Assembly: GCF_024171725.1 (NCBI RefSeq)
Contig: NZ_JAMTCG010000002.1
Location: 372,001-436,000 of the forward strand
Origin: Williamsia serinedens
Lineage (GTDB): Bacteria > Actinomycetota > Actinomycetes > Mycobacteriales > Mycobacteriaceae
Direction: 5' to 3'
DNA length: 64,000 nt
Part shown: piece by piece, positions 1-7,840 of the stretch
Layout: the number at the start of each line of letters is the position of its first letter
Position numbering within the stretch: the first letter of the stretch is position 1
The notes under the pieces: model-generated
The model's input: only the letters and a program-made list of their open reading frames with translations
Database searches by the model: none
What the model was told of the DNA's origin: nothing
Program-made: the position numbers and the translations under genes

Positions 1-364
1 GCAGGAAGAAGACGGCCATCAGGCCGATCACCCCGAACAGGGCGCACCCGATGACCGCGTCGGCCAGGGGTTCGATCGACGTGAGGACGAGACCGGTGCC
101 GAGGTCGGCGAAGACGATGAACGTGCGGATGCCCCGCGGAGTCAGGAACCACCGGCTCACCACCCACACGACGGCGGTGACCAGTGACAGCGTCCCGAAC
201 GCGATGACGAGGAGATCGAGCCACCAGGGACTGTCGGTGTAGAGGCGCGTCAGGTACGCGAGCAGTGCGAAGTTCGCGGCCGCCGCGCCGATCGTGTATC
301 GCGAGATCGCCTGGATGCGGGACTCGCGGTGAGCTGCCGGCTGCGCGGGACGGACACCTCGCAT
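1..364 (-). CDS. N-terminal part of a multi-pass membrane protein, function unknown
   Basis: An ATG at 364 opens a frame on the minus strand that stays open to the left edge of the window, so only the first 121 residues are visible. The start reads MRGVRPAQPAAHRE, a basic cytoplasmic tail, and is followed by about four hydrophobic segments (near residues 18-37, 43-65, 73-90 and 95-121). No catalytic motif is reached. Arrays like this often precede GGDEF or other signalling domains in actinobacteria, but nothing here proves that. It is transcribed away from the SRPBCC and dioxygenase genes in the same direction, with a 55-base gap. Confidence 0.6.
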   Translation of the reverse strand, partial: MRGVRPAQPAAHRESRIQAISRYTIGAAAANFALLAYLTRLYTDSPWWLDLLVIAFGTLSLVTAVVWVVSRWFLTPRGIRTFIVFADLGTGLVLTSIEPLADAVIGCALFGVIGLMAVFFL

Positions 365-419
365 CGCTCACTCACCCCGTGTCGGAACCTCTGTGGCGTA
401 TGACACTAATGCAGGGGGG

Positions 420-854
420 TCAGAGCGTCTCCAGAGAATCCGTCATCGACCGGACGGTCTCACCGGCGATCCGCTGGAAGAGCAGCCAGAAGACCGGGAT
501 GCCCAGTCGCCACACGCCCTTCGGTCGGATGGTCGCCGTGTAGGTGATCTCGCTGCGGCCGTCGCCGAGGGCGCGGACGGCGATGTCGTCGGCGGTGTCC
601 GTCGCGGTGTTCGTCCCCTCGAACCGCACGTGGTCGGGGTCGTCGCGGACCAGGGTGTAGTCGAGCTGGGGCTTGGCACCCCCGAACGAGGACGTGTTGT
701 GCCAGACGGTGCCGACGGCGACAGGGCCGTCGGTGGTCTGCACGTTGCTGATGCTGCCGGGGTCCCACTGCGTGGCGTTCGCGAAGTCGCGGAGGTAGGC
801 GACCGCCGCCTTCTGCTCGACCCCGGCCGTGAACGTCCGCGTCACCTGGACCAT
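420..854 (-). CDS. SRPBCC (START/Bet v 1-like) family protein
   Basis: This 144-residue protein begins MVQVTRTFTAGV and has the layout of small polyketide-cyclase/SRPBCC proteins: an N-terminal beta strand, a helix with the segment VAYLRDFANATQWDPG that is typical of the family, alternating strands with a GRSEITYTATIRPKG stretch, and a long C-terminal helix. Such proteins bind a hydrophobic ligand in a cavity, but the ligand cannot be read from sequence. A GAGG ribosome-binding site precedes the ATG at 854. The gene lies 7 bases downstream of the TauD-type dioxygenase, so the two are almost certainly co-transcribed and may act on the same substrate. Confidence 0.82.
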   Translation of the reverse strand: MVQVTRTFTAGVEQKAAVAYLRDFANATQWDPGSISNVQTTDGPVAVGTVWHNTSSFGGAKPQLDYTLVRDDPDHVRFEGTNTATDTADDIAVRALGDGRSEITYTATIRPKGVWRLGIPVFWLLFQRIAGETVRSMTDSLETL

Positions 855-861
855 GCGCGCC

Positions 862-1860
862 TCAGCGGGCGAAGCCGGAGATGCTGCGGTCGCTCACAGG
901 GGCGAAGCCCGGCAGTCGCGACGGCTCGTCGACGACCGAGTAGTGCGACGCGTCGCCGGCGATCACCGTCGACCGACGACCGTCGACACCCACGGGGATG
1001 TCGCCGGCGAGGGTCACGCGGTTCACCCGGCGGTAGGCGCCCCCGAAGTCGGCGACGCCGTAGTGCTGCGTCGAGCGGTTGTCCCAGATCGCGACGTCGC
1101 CCGGCGACCATGCCCAGCGGACGGTGTTGTCGGGGCGCTCGATGCGCGCCTGCAACAGACGCAGGATGTCCGCGGTCTCCGACGTCTTCAGACCCGTGAA
1201 GGAATCGACGAAGTGGCCCAGGGTCAGTGCGCGCTCGCCGGTCTCGGGGTGGACGCGGACGACGGGGTGCTCGGTCCGGAAGACGGTGCGCACGAACTCC
1301 TCCCGGTACGCCGGGTCACTGGAGTCGCCCACGGTGAGGTGCTCGGCGTAGTCGTAGTCGTTGGTGTGCACCGCGCGCAGCGAGTCGGCGAGGACGCGCA
1401 ACGGCAGCGGCAGCGCCGCGTAGGCCGCGACCGTCGACGCCCACATGGTCGCGCCGCCGTACTCCGGCTGCACCACGGCCCGCAGCACCGACATCTTCGG
1501 GATGCGGTCGACGAAGGTGACGTCGGTGTGCCACGAGTTCGCGGCCCCCTCCAGCGGCAACAGGTCCTCACCCCGCGACAGGACCGTCGGATGCGCCTTC
1601 GTGGGGACGCCCAACCGCGACGCGAACGCGTACTGGCCGTCGTCGTCGATGTGGTGCTGCCCCGTGATGACGACGACCTTGTGGGTCAGGACCGCCCGTC
1701 GGATGTCCTCGACGGTCGTGTCGTCGAGGTCGGCCGACAGGTGCACGCCGTCGATCCGGGCTCCCAGGTGGTGGCCGATCTTCGTCAGCGTGACCCGGGG
1801 ATCGGCGAAGTCCGCACGGGGTGCGTCGGTGGTGCTCGTGGGGTCCAGAATCGCCGTCAT
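862..1860 (-). CDS. TauD/TfdA-family Fe(II)/2-oxoglutarate-dependent dioxygenase
   Basis: The protein has 332 residues from the ATG at 1860 (MTAILDPTSTTDA). Longer versions starting upstream would translate what looks like promoter DNA. The facial triad is visible as HTD in SWHTDVTF (first His and Asp) and a distal His in STQHYGVADF, followed about 12 residues later by the 2-oxoglutarate-binding Arg in YRRVNRVTLAGD. Family members hydroxylate taurine, alkylsulfates, aryloxyacetates and similar compounds, and the substrate here is not determinable. The gene is divergent from the compatible-solute transporter and is followed directly by the SRPBCC gene. No strong Shine-Dalgarno sequence precedes this ATG, so a leaderless transcript is possible. 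Confidence 0.9.
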   Translation of the reverse strand: MTAILDPTSTTDAPRADFADPRVTLTKIGHHLGARIDGVHLSADLDDTTVEDIRRAVLTHKVVVITGQHHIDDDGQYAFASRLGVPTKAHPTVLSRGEDLLPLEGAANSWHTDVTFVDRIPKMSVLRAVVQPEYGGATMWASTVAAYAALPLPLRVLADSLRAVHTNDYDYAEHLTVGDSSDPAYREEFVRTVFRTEHPVVRVHPETGERALTLGHFVDSFTGLKTSETADILRLLQARIERPDNTVRWAWSPGDVAIWDNRSTQHYGVADFGGAYRRVNRVTLAGDIPVGVDGRRSTVIAGDASHYSVVDEPSRLPGFAPVSDRSISGFAR

Positions 1861-1987
1861 ACCAGCATGTATGCCCCAAGTCGGGCCCTCGGGGAACGGT
1901 TGCGCGCATACTGAGCCGAATTGCGATGGCCCGTCGAGACCGCGGCGCGTCGGTCGCACGGGCCACATTCACCAGTGAGGAGGGCCC

Positions 1988-2638
1988 GTGGACAACGTCT
2001 GGAACTACTTCACCGACCACCGGCGCCAGCTGCTGTTCGACAGCTACCAACACGTCAGTGCCGTCGTGCAGAGCGTCGTCCTGGCCACACTCATCGCCGT
2101 CGCGATCGGTGTGCTCACCTACCGCAACGCGACCGCGTCGTCGCTGGCGAACTCGCTGTCGTCGGCGATCCTCACGATCCCGTCGTTCGCCCTGCTCGGC
2201 CTGCTCATCCCGATCTTCCACCTCGGCGTCACGCCCAGCGTCATCGCGCTGGTGCTGTACTCGCTGCTGCCGATCATCCGGAACACGATCGTCGGACTGA
2301 CCGCCGTCGACCCGGCCCTGGTCGACGCCGCCCGCGGCACCGGCATGAGTCGGATCCAGACGCTGTGGCGGGTCGAGATGCGTCTCGCGTGGCCGTCGGT
2401 GCTCGCGGGCATGCGCGTCAGCTCGACGATGGCGATGGGCATCCTCGCCATCGCCGCCTACGCCAAGGGACCCGGCCTGGGCAACCTCATCTTCTCGGGG
2501 CTCGCCCGCATCGGCAGCCCCACCGCCATCCCGATGGCACTCACCGGCACCATCCTCATCGTGGTGCTGGCTCTCGTACTGGACGCGATCTACCAGGTGA
2601 TCGGCCGTCTCACCACATCGAAGGGACTCGCAGCATGA
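1988..2638 (+). CDS. OpuC/ProW-type compatible-solute ABC transporter permease
   Basis: This 216-residue integral membrane protein is the first gene of a four-gene osmoprotectant (glycine betaine/choline/carnitine type) importer operon. It has about five to six hydrophobic helices and the EAA-like loop of binding-protein-dependent permeases around DAARGTGMSRIQTLWRVEM. The GTG start at 1988 is preceded by a strong GAGGAGG site. The stop overlaps the ATG of the ATPase gene (ATGA at 2635-2638), which implies translational coupling. The order permease, ATPase, permease, binding lipoprotein is that of proWVZX-type loci. Substrate specificity is inferred only from the family. Confidence 0.9.
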   Translation: MDNVWNYFTDHRRQLLFDSYQHVSAVVQSVVLATLIAVAIGVLTYRNATASSLANSLSSAILTIPSFALLGLLIPIFHLGVTPSVIALVLYSLLPIIRNTIVGLTAVDPALVDAARGTGMSRIQTLWRVEMRLAWPSVLAGMRVSSTMAMGILAIAAYAKGPGLGNLIFSGLARIGSPTAIPMALTGTILIVVLALVLDAIYQVIGRLTTSKGLAA

Positions 2639-3819
2639 CCGGAGTGCAGGAGAGGTCGGCTGCGACCTCGTCGACGGAGAAGGCGACCGGCGTCGAGATC
2701 GTCCTCGACCACGTGAGCAAGCGGTACCCCGGCCAGCAGAAGGCTGCCGTCGAGGACGTGTCGATGACGATCGGGGCCGGCGAGATCGTCGTGTTCGTCG
2801 GCCCGTCGGGCTGCGGCAAGACGACCACGATGCGGATGATCAACCGCCTCATCGAGCCGACCTCGGGATCCATCACGATCGGCGGCCGCGACGCCCTCTC
2901 CATCCCGGCGAACGAACTGCGCCGCTCCATCGGCTACTCCATCCAGCAGGCGGGTCTGTTCCCGCACATGACCATCGAGCAGAACGTGTCGCTGGTGCCC
3001 GGCCTGCTCAAGTGGGACAAGAAGCGGGTCGCGGCGCGCGTCGAGGAGATGCTGTCGCTGGTCGGCCTCGACCCGGCGATCTACGCTCGCCGCTTCCCGC
3101 GTCAGCTGTCCGGCGGTCAGCAGCAGCGTGTGGGCGTGGCCCGTGCGCTCGCGGCCGATCCCCCGGTACTGCTGATGGACGAGCCGTTCGGCGCCGTCGA
3201 CCCCATCACCCGTGCCTCCCTGCAGGACGAGTTGATCCGTCTGCACGCCGAGATCGGCACGACGATCGTCTTCGTCACCCACGACTTCGCCGAGGCCGTG
3301 AAGCTGGGCGACAAGATCGCCGTCCTCGGTGACCAGTCCTCGATCCAGCAGTACGACACCCCCGAGGCGATCCTGGCCAACCCGGCCACCGAGATGGTCG
3401 AGGGCTTCGTGGGCAAGGGCGCACTCCTCCAACAGCTCGGGCTGCAGCGGGTGCGTGATGTCCAGCTGGAAAAGCGGCCCTCCGCGCACGAGAACGACCC
3501 CGTCGAGCAACTCGCCCGCGCCATCGACGCCTCCGACGACGACTGGGGCGTCATCGTCGACGACCGTGACCGCCCGGTGCGCTGGGTCCGCGACCACCAC
3601 CTGCGCACCGCGTCGAACCTGCGGGACGTCGGCGTCCCCGCCGACCTGGTGTCGATGTCGTCGACCCTGCAGCAGGCGCTGGAGGCCATCCTCTCCACCG
3701 GCTGCGTCTCGGCGATCGTCACCGGCCGCAACGGTCGCTACGAGGGCGTCGTCGTGATCGAGACCCTGATGTCGGCCATCCGCGACCTGCGCGGGTCGTC
3801 CGCCGCGGAGCCCGCGTGA
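2635..3819 (+). CDS. OpuCA/ProV-type compatible-solute ABC transporter ATPase
   Basis: The protein has 394 residues from the ATG at 2635. It carries a Walker A motif (GPSGCGKTT), a Q-loop (IQQAGLFPHM), the signature LSGGQQQRVGVARALA, a Walker B motif (VLLMDEPFGAVD) and the switch His in FVTHD. The C-terminal part after residue 240 contains a CBS-like segment (DDDWGVIVDDRDRPVRW and SAIVTGRNGRYEGVVVIE), as in OpuA/OpuC ATPases where CBS domains sense ionic strength. It energises uptake of compatible solutes together with the two flanking permeases and the lipoprotein. Both ends overlap their neighbours by four bases. Confidence 0.93.
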   Translation: MTGVQERSAATSSTEKATGVEIVLDHVSKRYPGQQKAAVEDVSMTIGAGEIVVFVGPSGCGKTTTMRMINRLIEPTSGSITIGGRDALSIPANELRRSIGYSIQQAGLFPHMTIEQNVSLVPGLLKWDKKRVAARVEEMLSLVGLDPAIYARRFPRQLSGGQQQRVGVARALAADPPVLLMDEPFGAVDPITRASLQDELIRLHAEIGTTIVFVTHDFAEAVKLGDKIAVLGDQSSIQQYDTPEAILANPATEMVEGFVGKGALLQQLGLQRVRDVQLEKRPSAHENDPVEQLARAIDASDDDWGVIVDDRDRPVRWVRDHHLRTASNLRDVGVPADLVSMSSTLQQALEAILSTGCVSAIVTGRNGRYEGVVVIETLMSAIRDLRGSSAAEPA

Positions 3820-4589
3820 CCGCCACGACGTCGGCGGTACAGGCCGCCGAGGTCGACACCGAGGGCCGCGTCCGACTCCTCATCCAACCGTTGGTGGTGC
3901 TCGCGATCGCCGCCGCGGTGATCGCATGGGCGTTCACGCAGAGCCTCACCGCCACCCAGAAGGAGACGATCAACCCGTCGAACCTGGCGTCGCTGGTGTG
4001 GCAGCACCTCGTGATCAGCGTCGTGGTCGCCGCGATCGTCGTGGCGATCGCGGTCCCGCTGGGCACATTGCTGAGCCGCCCCGGGTGGGTGCGCTTCGCC
4101 CCCGTCGCGGTCGCGATCGCCAACATCGGCCAGGCGACGCCGGCGATCGGTCTGCTGGTGCTGCTGTTCCTCTGGACGGCGACCACCGGTTTCTGGATCG
4201 GCGTCATCCCCATCGCGATCTACTCGCTGCTGCCGGTGCTCGCCAACACCCTCCTCGGGTTCGCCAGCGTCGACCGCGCGGTCATCGACGCCGGCCGGGG
4301 CCAGGGCATGTCCAAGCCCGACATCCTGTGGCGACTCGAGTTCCCCCTCGCGATCCCCTACATCCTGGCCGGACTGCGCACCTCGCTGGTGCTGGCCGTC
4401 GGCACCGCCACGCTGAGCTTCCTCGTCGACGCGGGCGGGCTCGGCATCCTCATCGACACCGGCTACAAGCTGCGGGACAACGTCGCCCTGATCCTGGGTG
4501 CCGTGCTCGCCGCGTGCCTCGCGCTCCTGGTCGACTGGGCCGGCGCCCTGGCCGAACGCTGGCTCGGACCGAAGGGACTCAGGGTATGA
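3816..4589 (+). CDS. OpuC/ProZ-type compatible-solute ABC transporter permease
   Basis: This is the second permease of the importer, with 257 residues from the GTG at 3816 (GTGA overlap with the ATPase stop). It has six or so hydrophobic helices and the permease loop DAGRGQGMSKPDILWRLEF, which parallels the loop of the first permease. The N-terminus before the first helix is about 25 residues longer than in the first permease. The two permeases presumably form a heterodimeric channel. Its stop overlaps the ATG of the binding-protein gene, so the four genes form one coupled unit. Confidence 0.91.
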   Translation: MTATTSAVQAAEVDTEGRVRLLIQPLVVLAIAAAVIAWAFTQSLTATQKETINPSNLASLVWQHLVISVVVAAIVVAIAVPLGTLLSRPGWVRFAPVAVAIANIGQATPAIGLLVLLFLWTATTGFWIGVIPIAIYSLLPVLANTLLGFASVDRAVIDAGRGQGMSKPDILWRLEFPLAIPYILAGLRTSLVLAVGTATLSFLVDAGGLGILIDTGYKLRDNVALILGAVLAACLALLVDWAGALAERWLGPKGLRV

Positions 4590-5605
4590 GCGGTTCACCG
4601 CGCAGTACGAGTGTGTCGACTCTCCCCCGCCGCGCCAAGACCGCTGCGCTGCTGGCGATGTCGGGGCTGATGATCGCGGTCACGGCGGCGTGTGGCCTCG
4701 CGTCCGGCAGCACACCGCCGTTCACCGTGCAGCCCGGCTCGATCAAGCCGGTGGACGCACTCAAGGGCGTGAAGGTCACCGTGGGCTCGAAGGAGTTCAC
4801 CGAGCAGGTGATCCTCGGCTACATCATCGAGTACTCGCTGATGGCCGCCGGGGCGAACGTGCGCGACCTGACCAGCATCGTCGGCTCCCGCTCGACGCGG
4901 GACTCGCAGATCGAGGGCCAGGTCGACGTCACCTACGAGTACACCGGCACCGGGTGGATCAACTACCTCGGCAACGAGAAGCCGATCCCCGACGAGCGCA
5001 AGCAGTTCGAGGCCGTCCGCGACGAGGACCTCAAGAAGAACGGTCTGGTCTGGACCGCGCCGGCGCCGATGAACAACACCTACGCGCTGGCCGCGAACAA
5101 GGCGACGGTGGAGAAGACGGGCGTGAAGACGCTCAGCGACTACGCCGCGCTGGTGAACCGCGACCCGGGTGCCGCGCGCACGTGTCTGGAGACCGAGTTC
5201 CGTTCCCGCCAGGACGGTTTCCCCGGTATGGCACGGGTGTACGGCTTCCCGGTGACCAAGGCGCAGGTGTCGATCCTGCAGACGGGCATCATCTACTCGG
5301 CCACCGCGAACGGCGGCCAGTGCGCCTTCGGCGAGGTGTTCACCACCGACGGTCGTATCCAAGCGCTGGACCTGCAGATCCTCACCGACGACAAGAAGTT
5401 CTTCCCGAACTACAACGCCGCGATCGTCATGCGCAAGCAGTTCGCCCTCGACCACCCCGACATTGCGAAGGTGATGGCGCCGGTCTCGGACAAGCTGACC
5501 AACGCGGCGATCACCGCGATGAACCGCGAGGTCGACGTGGACGGCCAGGAACCGGCGACGGTCGCGCGGAACTGGATGATCTCGCAGGGGTTCGTGAAGG
5601 CCTGA
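4586..5605 (+). CDS. Substrate-binding lipoprotein of the compatible-solute ABC transporter (OpuCC/ProX type)
   Basis: The protein has 339 residues from the ATG at 4586. The N-terminus is a lipoprotein signal: a basic stretch, a hydrophobic core AALLAMSGLMIAV, and the lipobox TAAC, so the mature protein should be lipid-anchored on the outer face of the membrane. The body matches the OpuAC-like quaternary-amine binding fold, with KVTVGSKEFTEQVILGYI near the start, which is typical of the family. It delivers glycine betaine, choline or a related solute to the permeases encoded upstream. It ends the operon and is followed by a strong hairpin at 5623-5644. Confidence 0.93.
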   Translation: MSGSPRSTSVSTLPRRAKTAALLAMSGLMIAVTAACGLASGSTPPFTVQPGSIKPVDALKGVKVTVGSKEFTEQVILGYIIEYSLMAAGANVRDLTSIVGSRSTRDSQIEGQVDVTYEYTGTGWINYLGNEKPIPDERKQFEAVRDEDLKKNGLVWTAPAPMNNTYALAANKATVEKTGVKTLSDYAALVNRDPGAARTCLETEFRSRQDGFPGMARVYGFPVTKAQVSILQTGIIYSATANGGQCAFGEVFTTDGRIQALDLQILTDDKKFFPNYNAAIVMRKQFALDHPDIAKVMAPVSDKLTNAAITAMNREVDVDGQEPATVARNWMISQGFVKA

Positions 5606-5622
5606 CCCCGCCGCGGCGGGAC

Positions 5623-5644
5623 CCCCGGGCCGACAGGCCCGGGG
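5623..5644. terminator. GC-rich hairpin after the solute transporter operon
   Basis: CCCCGGGCC at 5623-5631 and GGCCCGGGG at 5636-5644 form a perfect 9-bp stem with a GACA loop, 18 bases after the transporter stop. No T-tract follows on either strand. It sits between convergent genes and could act in both directions, as tract-less terminators in actinobacteria are thought to do. Confidence 0.6.
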
Positions 5645-5650
5645 TGAGCA

Positions 5651-5926
5651 TCACCGGACGGGCATCGGCTCCGGCGCGACGACACCGTCACTGTCGACGG
5701 TCACGACATGTCCGGACCGGTCCAGGCCGTCGGTCGCGACGACGATCTCGCCGCCGGGACGGACGGTGATGCGCACGACGTGGCCGTTCGCGGCCAACAT
5801 CTCGATGGCGGTCTCGGTCTCGGTGCGGGTCTCGATGCACATGCCCTTGCCGTCGGGGAGTCCGACGACAGCGTTGACCACAGGCCGATCCGCGGCATCG
5901 CGCGGGGCCCCACCCAGTTCGCTCAC
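5651..5926 (-). CDS. Small hypothetical protein
   Basis: This 91-residue acidic soluble protein is of unknown function. I chose the GTG at 5926 (MSELGGAPRDAAD) because a GGAG lies 6 bases upstream. An upstream GTG at 5971 is also in frame and would add 15 residues. The sequence contains strand-rich segments (VVNAVVGLPDGKG, HVVRITVRPGGEIVVAT, HVVTVDSDGVV) that suggest a small beta-rich fold, with one Cys in GKGMCIE. It is convergent with the transporter operon and shares the hairpin at 5623-5644. I recognise no family. Confidence 0.6.
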   Translation of the reverse strand: MSELGGAPRDAADRPVVNAVVGLPDGKGMCIETRTETETAIEMLAANGHVVRITVRPGGEIVVATDGLDRSGHVVTVDSDGVVAPEPMPVR

Positions 5927-6052
5927 GTCGCTCTCCGTCGTCGTCTCTACACCGTCGTCAGAAACGAGCACGTCGAGCGAGACCCCCGAAACGCCTCCGT
6001 GCTGTGTTCGTTATTCGCAAGCGATCATAGCGGCTGTTGAAGAACGTGAGGA

Positions 6053-6116
6053 GTCGTTCGGCTGAACGACGAGAAAGTGCTGTTCTCTGATCATTCGACA
6101 AAGGAGAATTCGACAA
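6053..6116. repeat. AT-rich upstream region with a hairpin and a direct repeat
   Basis: GTCGTTC at 6053-6059 and GAACGAC at 6064-6070 form a perfect 7-bp stem with a GGCT loop. A direct repeat ATTCGACAA follows at 6093-6101 and 6108-6116, a 15-bp period. The 6000-6163 stretch is visibly less GC-rich than its surroundings and precedes the hypothetical gene at 6164. A regulator-binding site or an untranslated leader is possible. Confidence 0.45.
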
Positions 6117-6163
6117 GGGAAAATGTGTCGCGGCGAAAGGGCGGAGATGGCGATCATGTCCCG

Positions 6164-6859
6164 ATGTCCTCCCATCCCGATCCCGACGCTTTCCGACGTC
6201 TCGCTCAGTCGTCGCATTGGCTGTGGCGATCCGTCGAGTTCGTCTGGTCGGGCGATGCGATGGATCCCCGTCGCGCCCGGATCCGCCGCCCAGCCGACCT
6301 CGTGGTCACCGCGCTCGACGGCACGGTTCTCCACCGGTATCGGGCGTCGCGACCGATGGACGGGATGTGGACGGCGACGGGTGACCGCCCGTGGAGACGG
6401 GTGTCCGGGGTGTGGCCGCAGGACATCACGCCCGTGTTCGACGACGACGGGCTCGTCTCGGACTTCCCCGATGTCCTTACCTCCGTCGATGTCGACCAAC
6501 CGTTCTTCCGCAATTACCACTGGGTCGCGATGCTCGATCCCAGCGAATTCGCGGACACAGCGCGTTTCGCGTGGGAACCGGGCGACCCACACGGGGTGGA
6601 TGTCGGGGACGTCCGCATGGTCACCCATCACGGCCGGCCCGCGTTGGAAGCGATCGTGCAGTCGACGCCCGCATATGAACCACGGTGCATGTGCTGCGCC
6701 CTCCTCACCGGCGACCTCGACATGGACACGCAGCAGTGGGTGCCAGGCGTGCCCGCCACCGTTCGGCTCGACCGGGGCACCGGGATCTGCGTGTTCGTCG
6801 AGCACCAGGGTCACGAACGCGGTGTCGAGCTCGACGTCGAGATCGTGGCCGCAGGCTGA
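6164..6859 (+). CDS. Hypothetical protein with a CMCC cysteine cluster
   Basis: This protein has 231 residues if it starts at the ATG at 6164 (MSSHPDPDAFRRLAQ). In-frame GTG codons at 6077 and 6125 would extend it, but the codons there are AT-rich and unlike the rest of the gene. It is Trp- and Asp-rich and soluble, with no signal peptide or membrane segment. Near residue 170 it has the motif EPRCMCCALL, whose closely spaced cysteines could bind metal. The sequence around MVTHHGRPALEAIVQ looks like alternating strands. I do not recognise the family. It is convergent with marC, with only a few bases between the stops. Confidence 0.72.
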   Translation: MSSHPDPDAFRRLAQSSHWLWRSVEFVWSGDAMDPRRARIRRPADLVVTALDGTVLHRYRASRPMDGMWTATGDRPWRRVSGVWPQDITPVFDDDGLVSDFPDVLTSVDVDQPFFRNYHWVAMLDPSEFADTARFAWEPGDPHGVDVGDVRMVTHHGRPALEAIVQSTPAYEPRCMCCALLTGDLDMDTQQWVPGVPATVRLDRGTGICVFVEHQGHERGVELDVEIVAAG

Positions 6860-6865
6860 TCGCGG

Positions 6866-7483
6866 TCAGGCCGTGTTCACGAAGCCGATGATCGAGTTGG
6901 CGATGAGCTGGACCGCGATCGCGGCGAGCAGCAGACCCGCGATCTTCGCCAAGAGCGTCACCCCACCGACGCCGAGGATGCGGATGAGGACCGTCGAGAA
7001 CCGGAGCACCGTCGCCAGGATCAGATGCACCGTGACGATGGCGGCGGCGATCGCGAGATAGGTGCCCGCCTCGTCGTCGGCCTGGGACACCGAGACGATG
7101 ACCGCCGCGATGGCGCCCGGCCCGGCGAGCAGCGGCGTGCCGAGGGGCACGAGGGCGACGTTCACCCCGTCCGCCGCGCGGGGGTTCGACGCGTTCCCCA
7201 GTCCGGTCAGCAGCTGCAGCGCCACGAGGAGGAGAAGGAGACCCCCGGCGCCCTGCAGCGCAGGCACCCCGATGTGGAGGTAGGCGAGGATGAACTTGCC
7301 GCCGATGGCGAACGTCGAGATGACGAGCAGGCTGACCGCCGGCGCCTGGAACGCCGCCCGGTTCCGCGCGGCCGGCGTCTGATGACCGACGAGGCTCAGA
7401 AAGATCGGTATCTGACCCGGTGGGTCCATGATGACCACGAGCGTGATGAGCACTGTCGTGTACTCGGTGACATCGAAACCCAC
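6866..7483 (-). CDS. MarC family (UPF0056) integral membrane protein
   Basis: This 205-residue protein starts at a GTG at 7483 (start of GFDVTEYTTVLITL); longer frames run back through the tRNA gene and are not credible. It has six hydrophobic segments and the family hallmark near the N-terminus, VVIMDPPGQIPIFLSL, plus GTPLLAGPGAIAAVIV in the middle. MarC proteins resemble small transporters, but their substrate is unknown and the early link to multiple antibiotic resistance was not upheld in E. coli. The gene is immediately downstream of tRNA-Leu on the same strand. Confidence 0.9.
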   Translation of the reverse strand: MGFDVTEYTTVLITLVVIMDPPGQIPIFLSLVGHQTPAARNRAAFQAPAVSLLVISTFAIGGKFILAYLHIGVPALQGAGGLLLLLVALQLLTGLGNASNPRAADGVNVALVPLGTPLLAGPGAIAAVIVSVSQADDEAGTYLAIAAAIVTVHLILATVLRFSTVLIRILGVGGVTLLAKIAGLLLAAIAVQLIANSIIGFVNTA

Positions 7484-7512
7484 GCGGAGAGTGTGCCCCG
7501 TGGGTGTGTGGG

Positions 7513-7595
7513 TGGGCGAAGGGGGACTTGAACCCCCACGTCCCGAAGGACACTGGCACCTGAAGCCAGCGCGTCTGCCATTCCGCCACTCGCCC
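7513..7595 (-). tRNA. leuT: tRNA-Leu(CAG)
   Basis: The minus strand folds as a class II tRNA: a GGGCGAG/TTCGCCC acceptor stem, an anticodon arm CTGGC-TTCAGGT-GCCAG giving anticodon CAG, a long variable arm (GTCCTTCGGGAC), and a T arm with GTTCAAGTC. The discriminator base is A and CCA is not encoded. Its place beside fhaA matches leuT of M. tuberculosis. Confidence 0.96.
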
Positions 7596-7840
7596 GTGAC
7601 AAGTCCGGACACTGTCCGAACCGGCATGCCCGTCTGGGTGACGGACGCCGACGACGATAACACGCAGTGCGGCAGCCGGATAAATCGCGCGACCGGACCC
7701 CGGGGGCCCGGAGCCGTCGGCCGGTGTGACACACGGGACTGTTGATGACACGATGGCACGATTGGCCTGCTCGATCGCTATCATCAAACGGCGCGGAATG
7801 CACGGTGACACGCTGACGTCGTGGAGGGAGGTGTCCCGAC

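Noticed and set aside
6025-6037. TCATAGCGGCTGT shared with the oriC region near 33234
   Set aside because: A 13-base match without extension or further copies is expected by chance at this scale.
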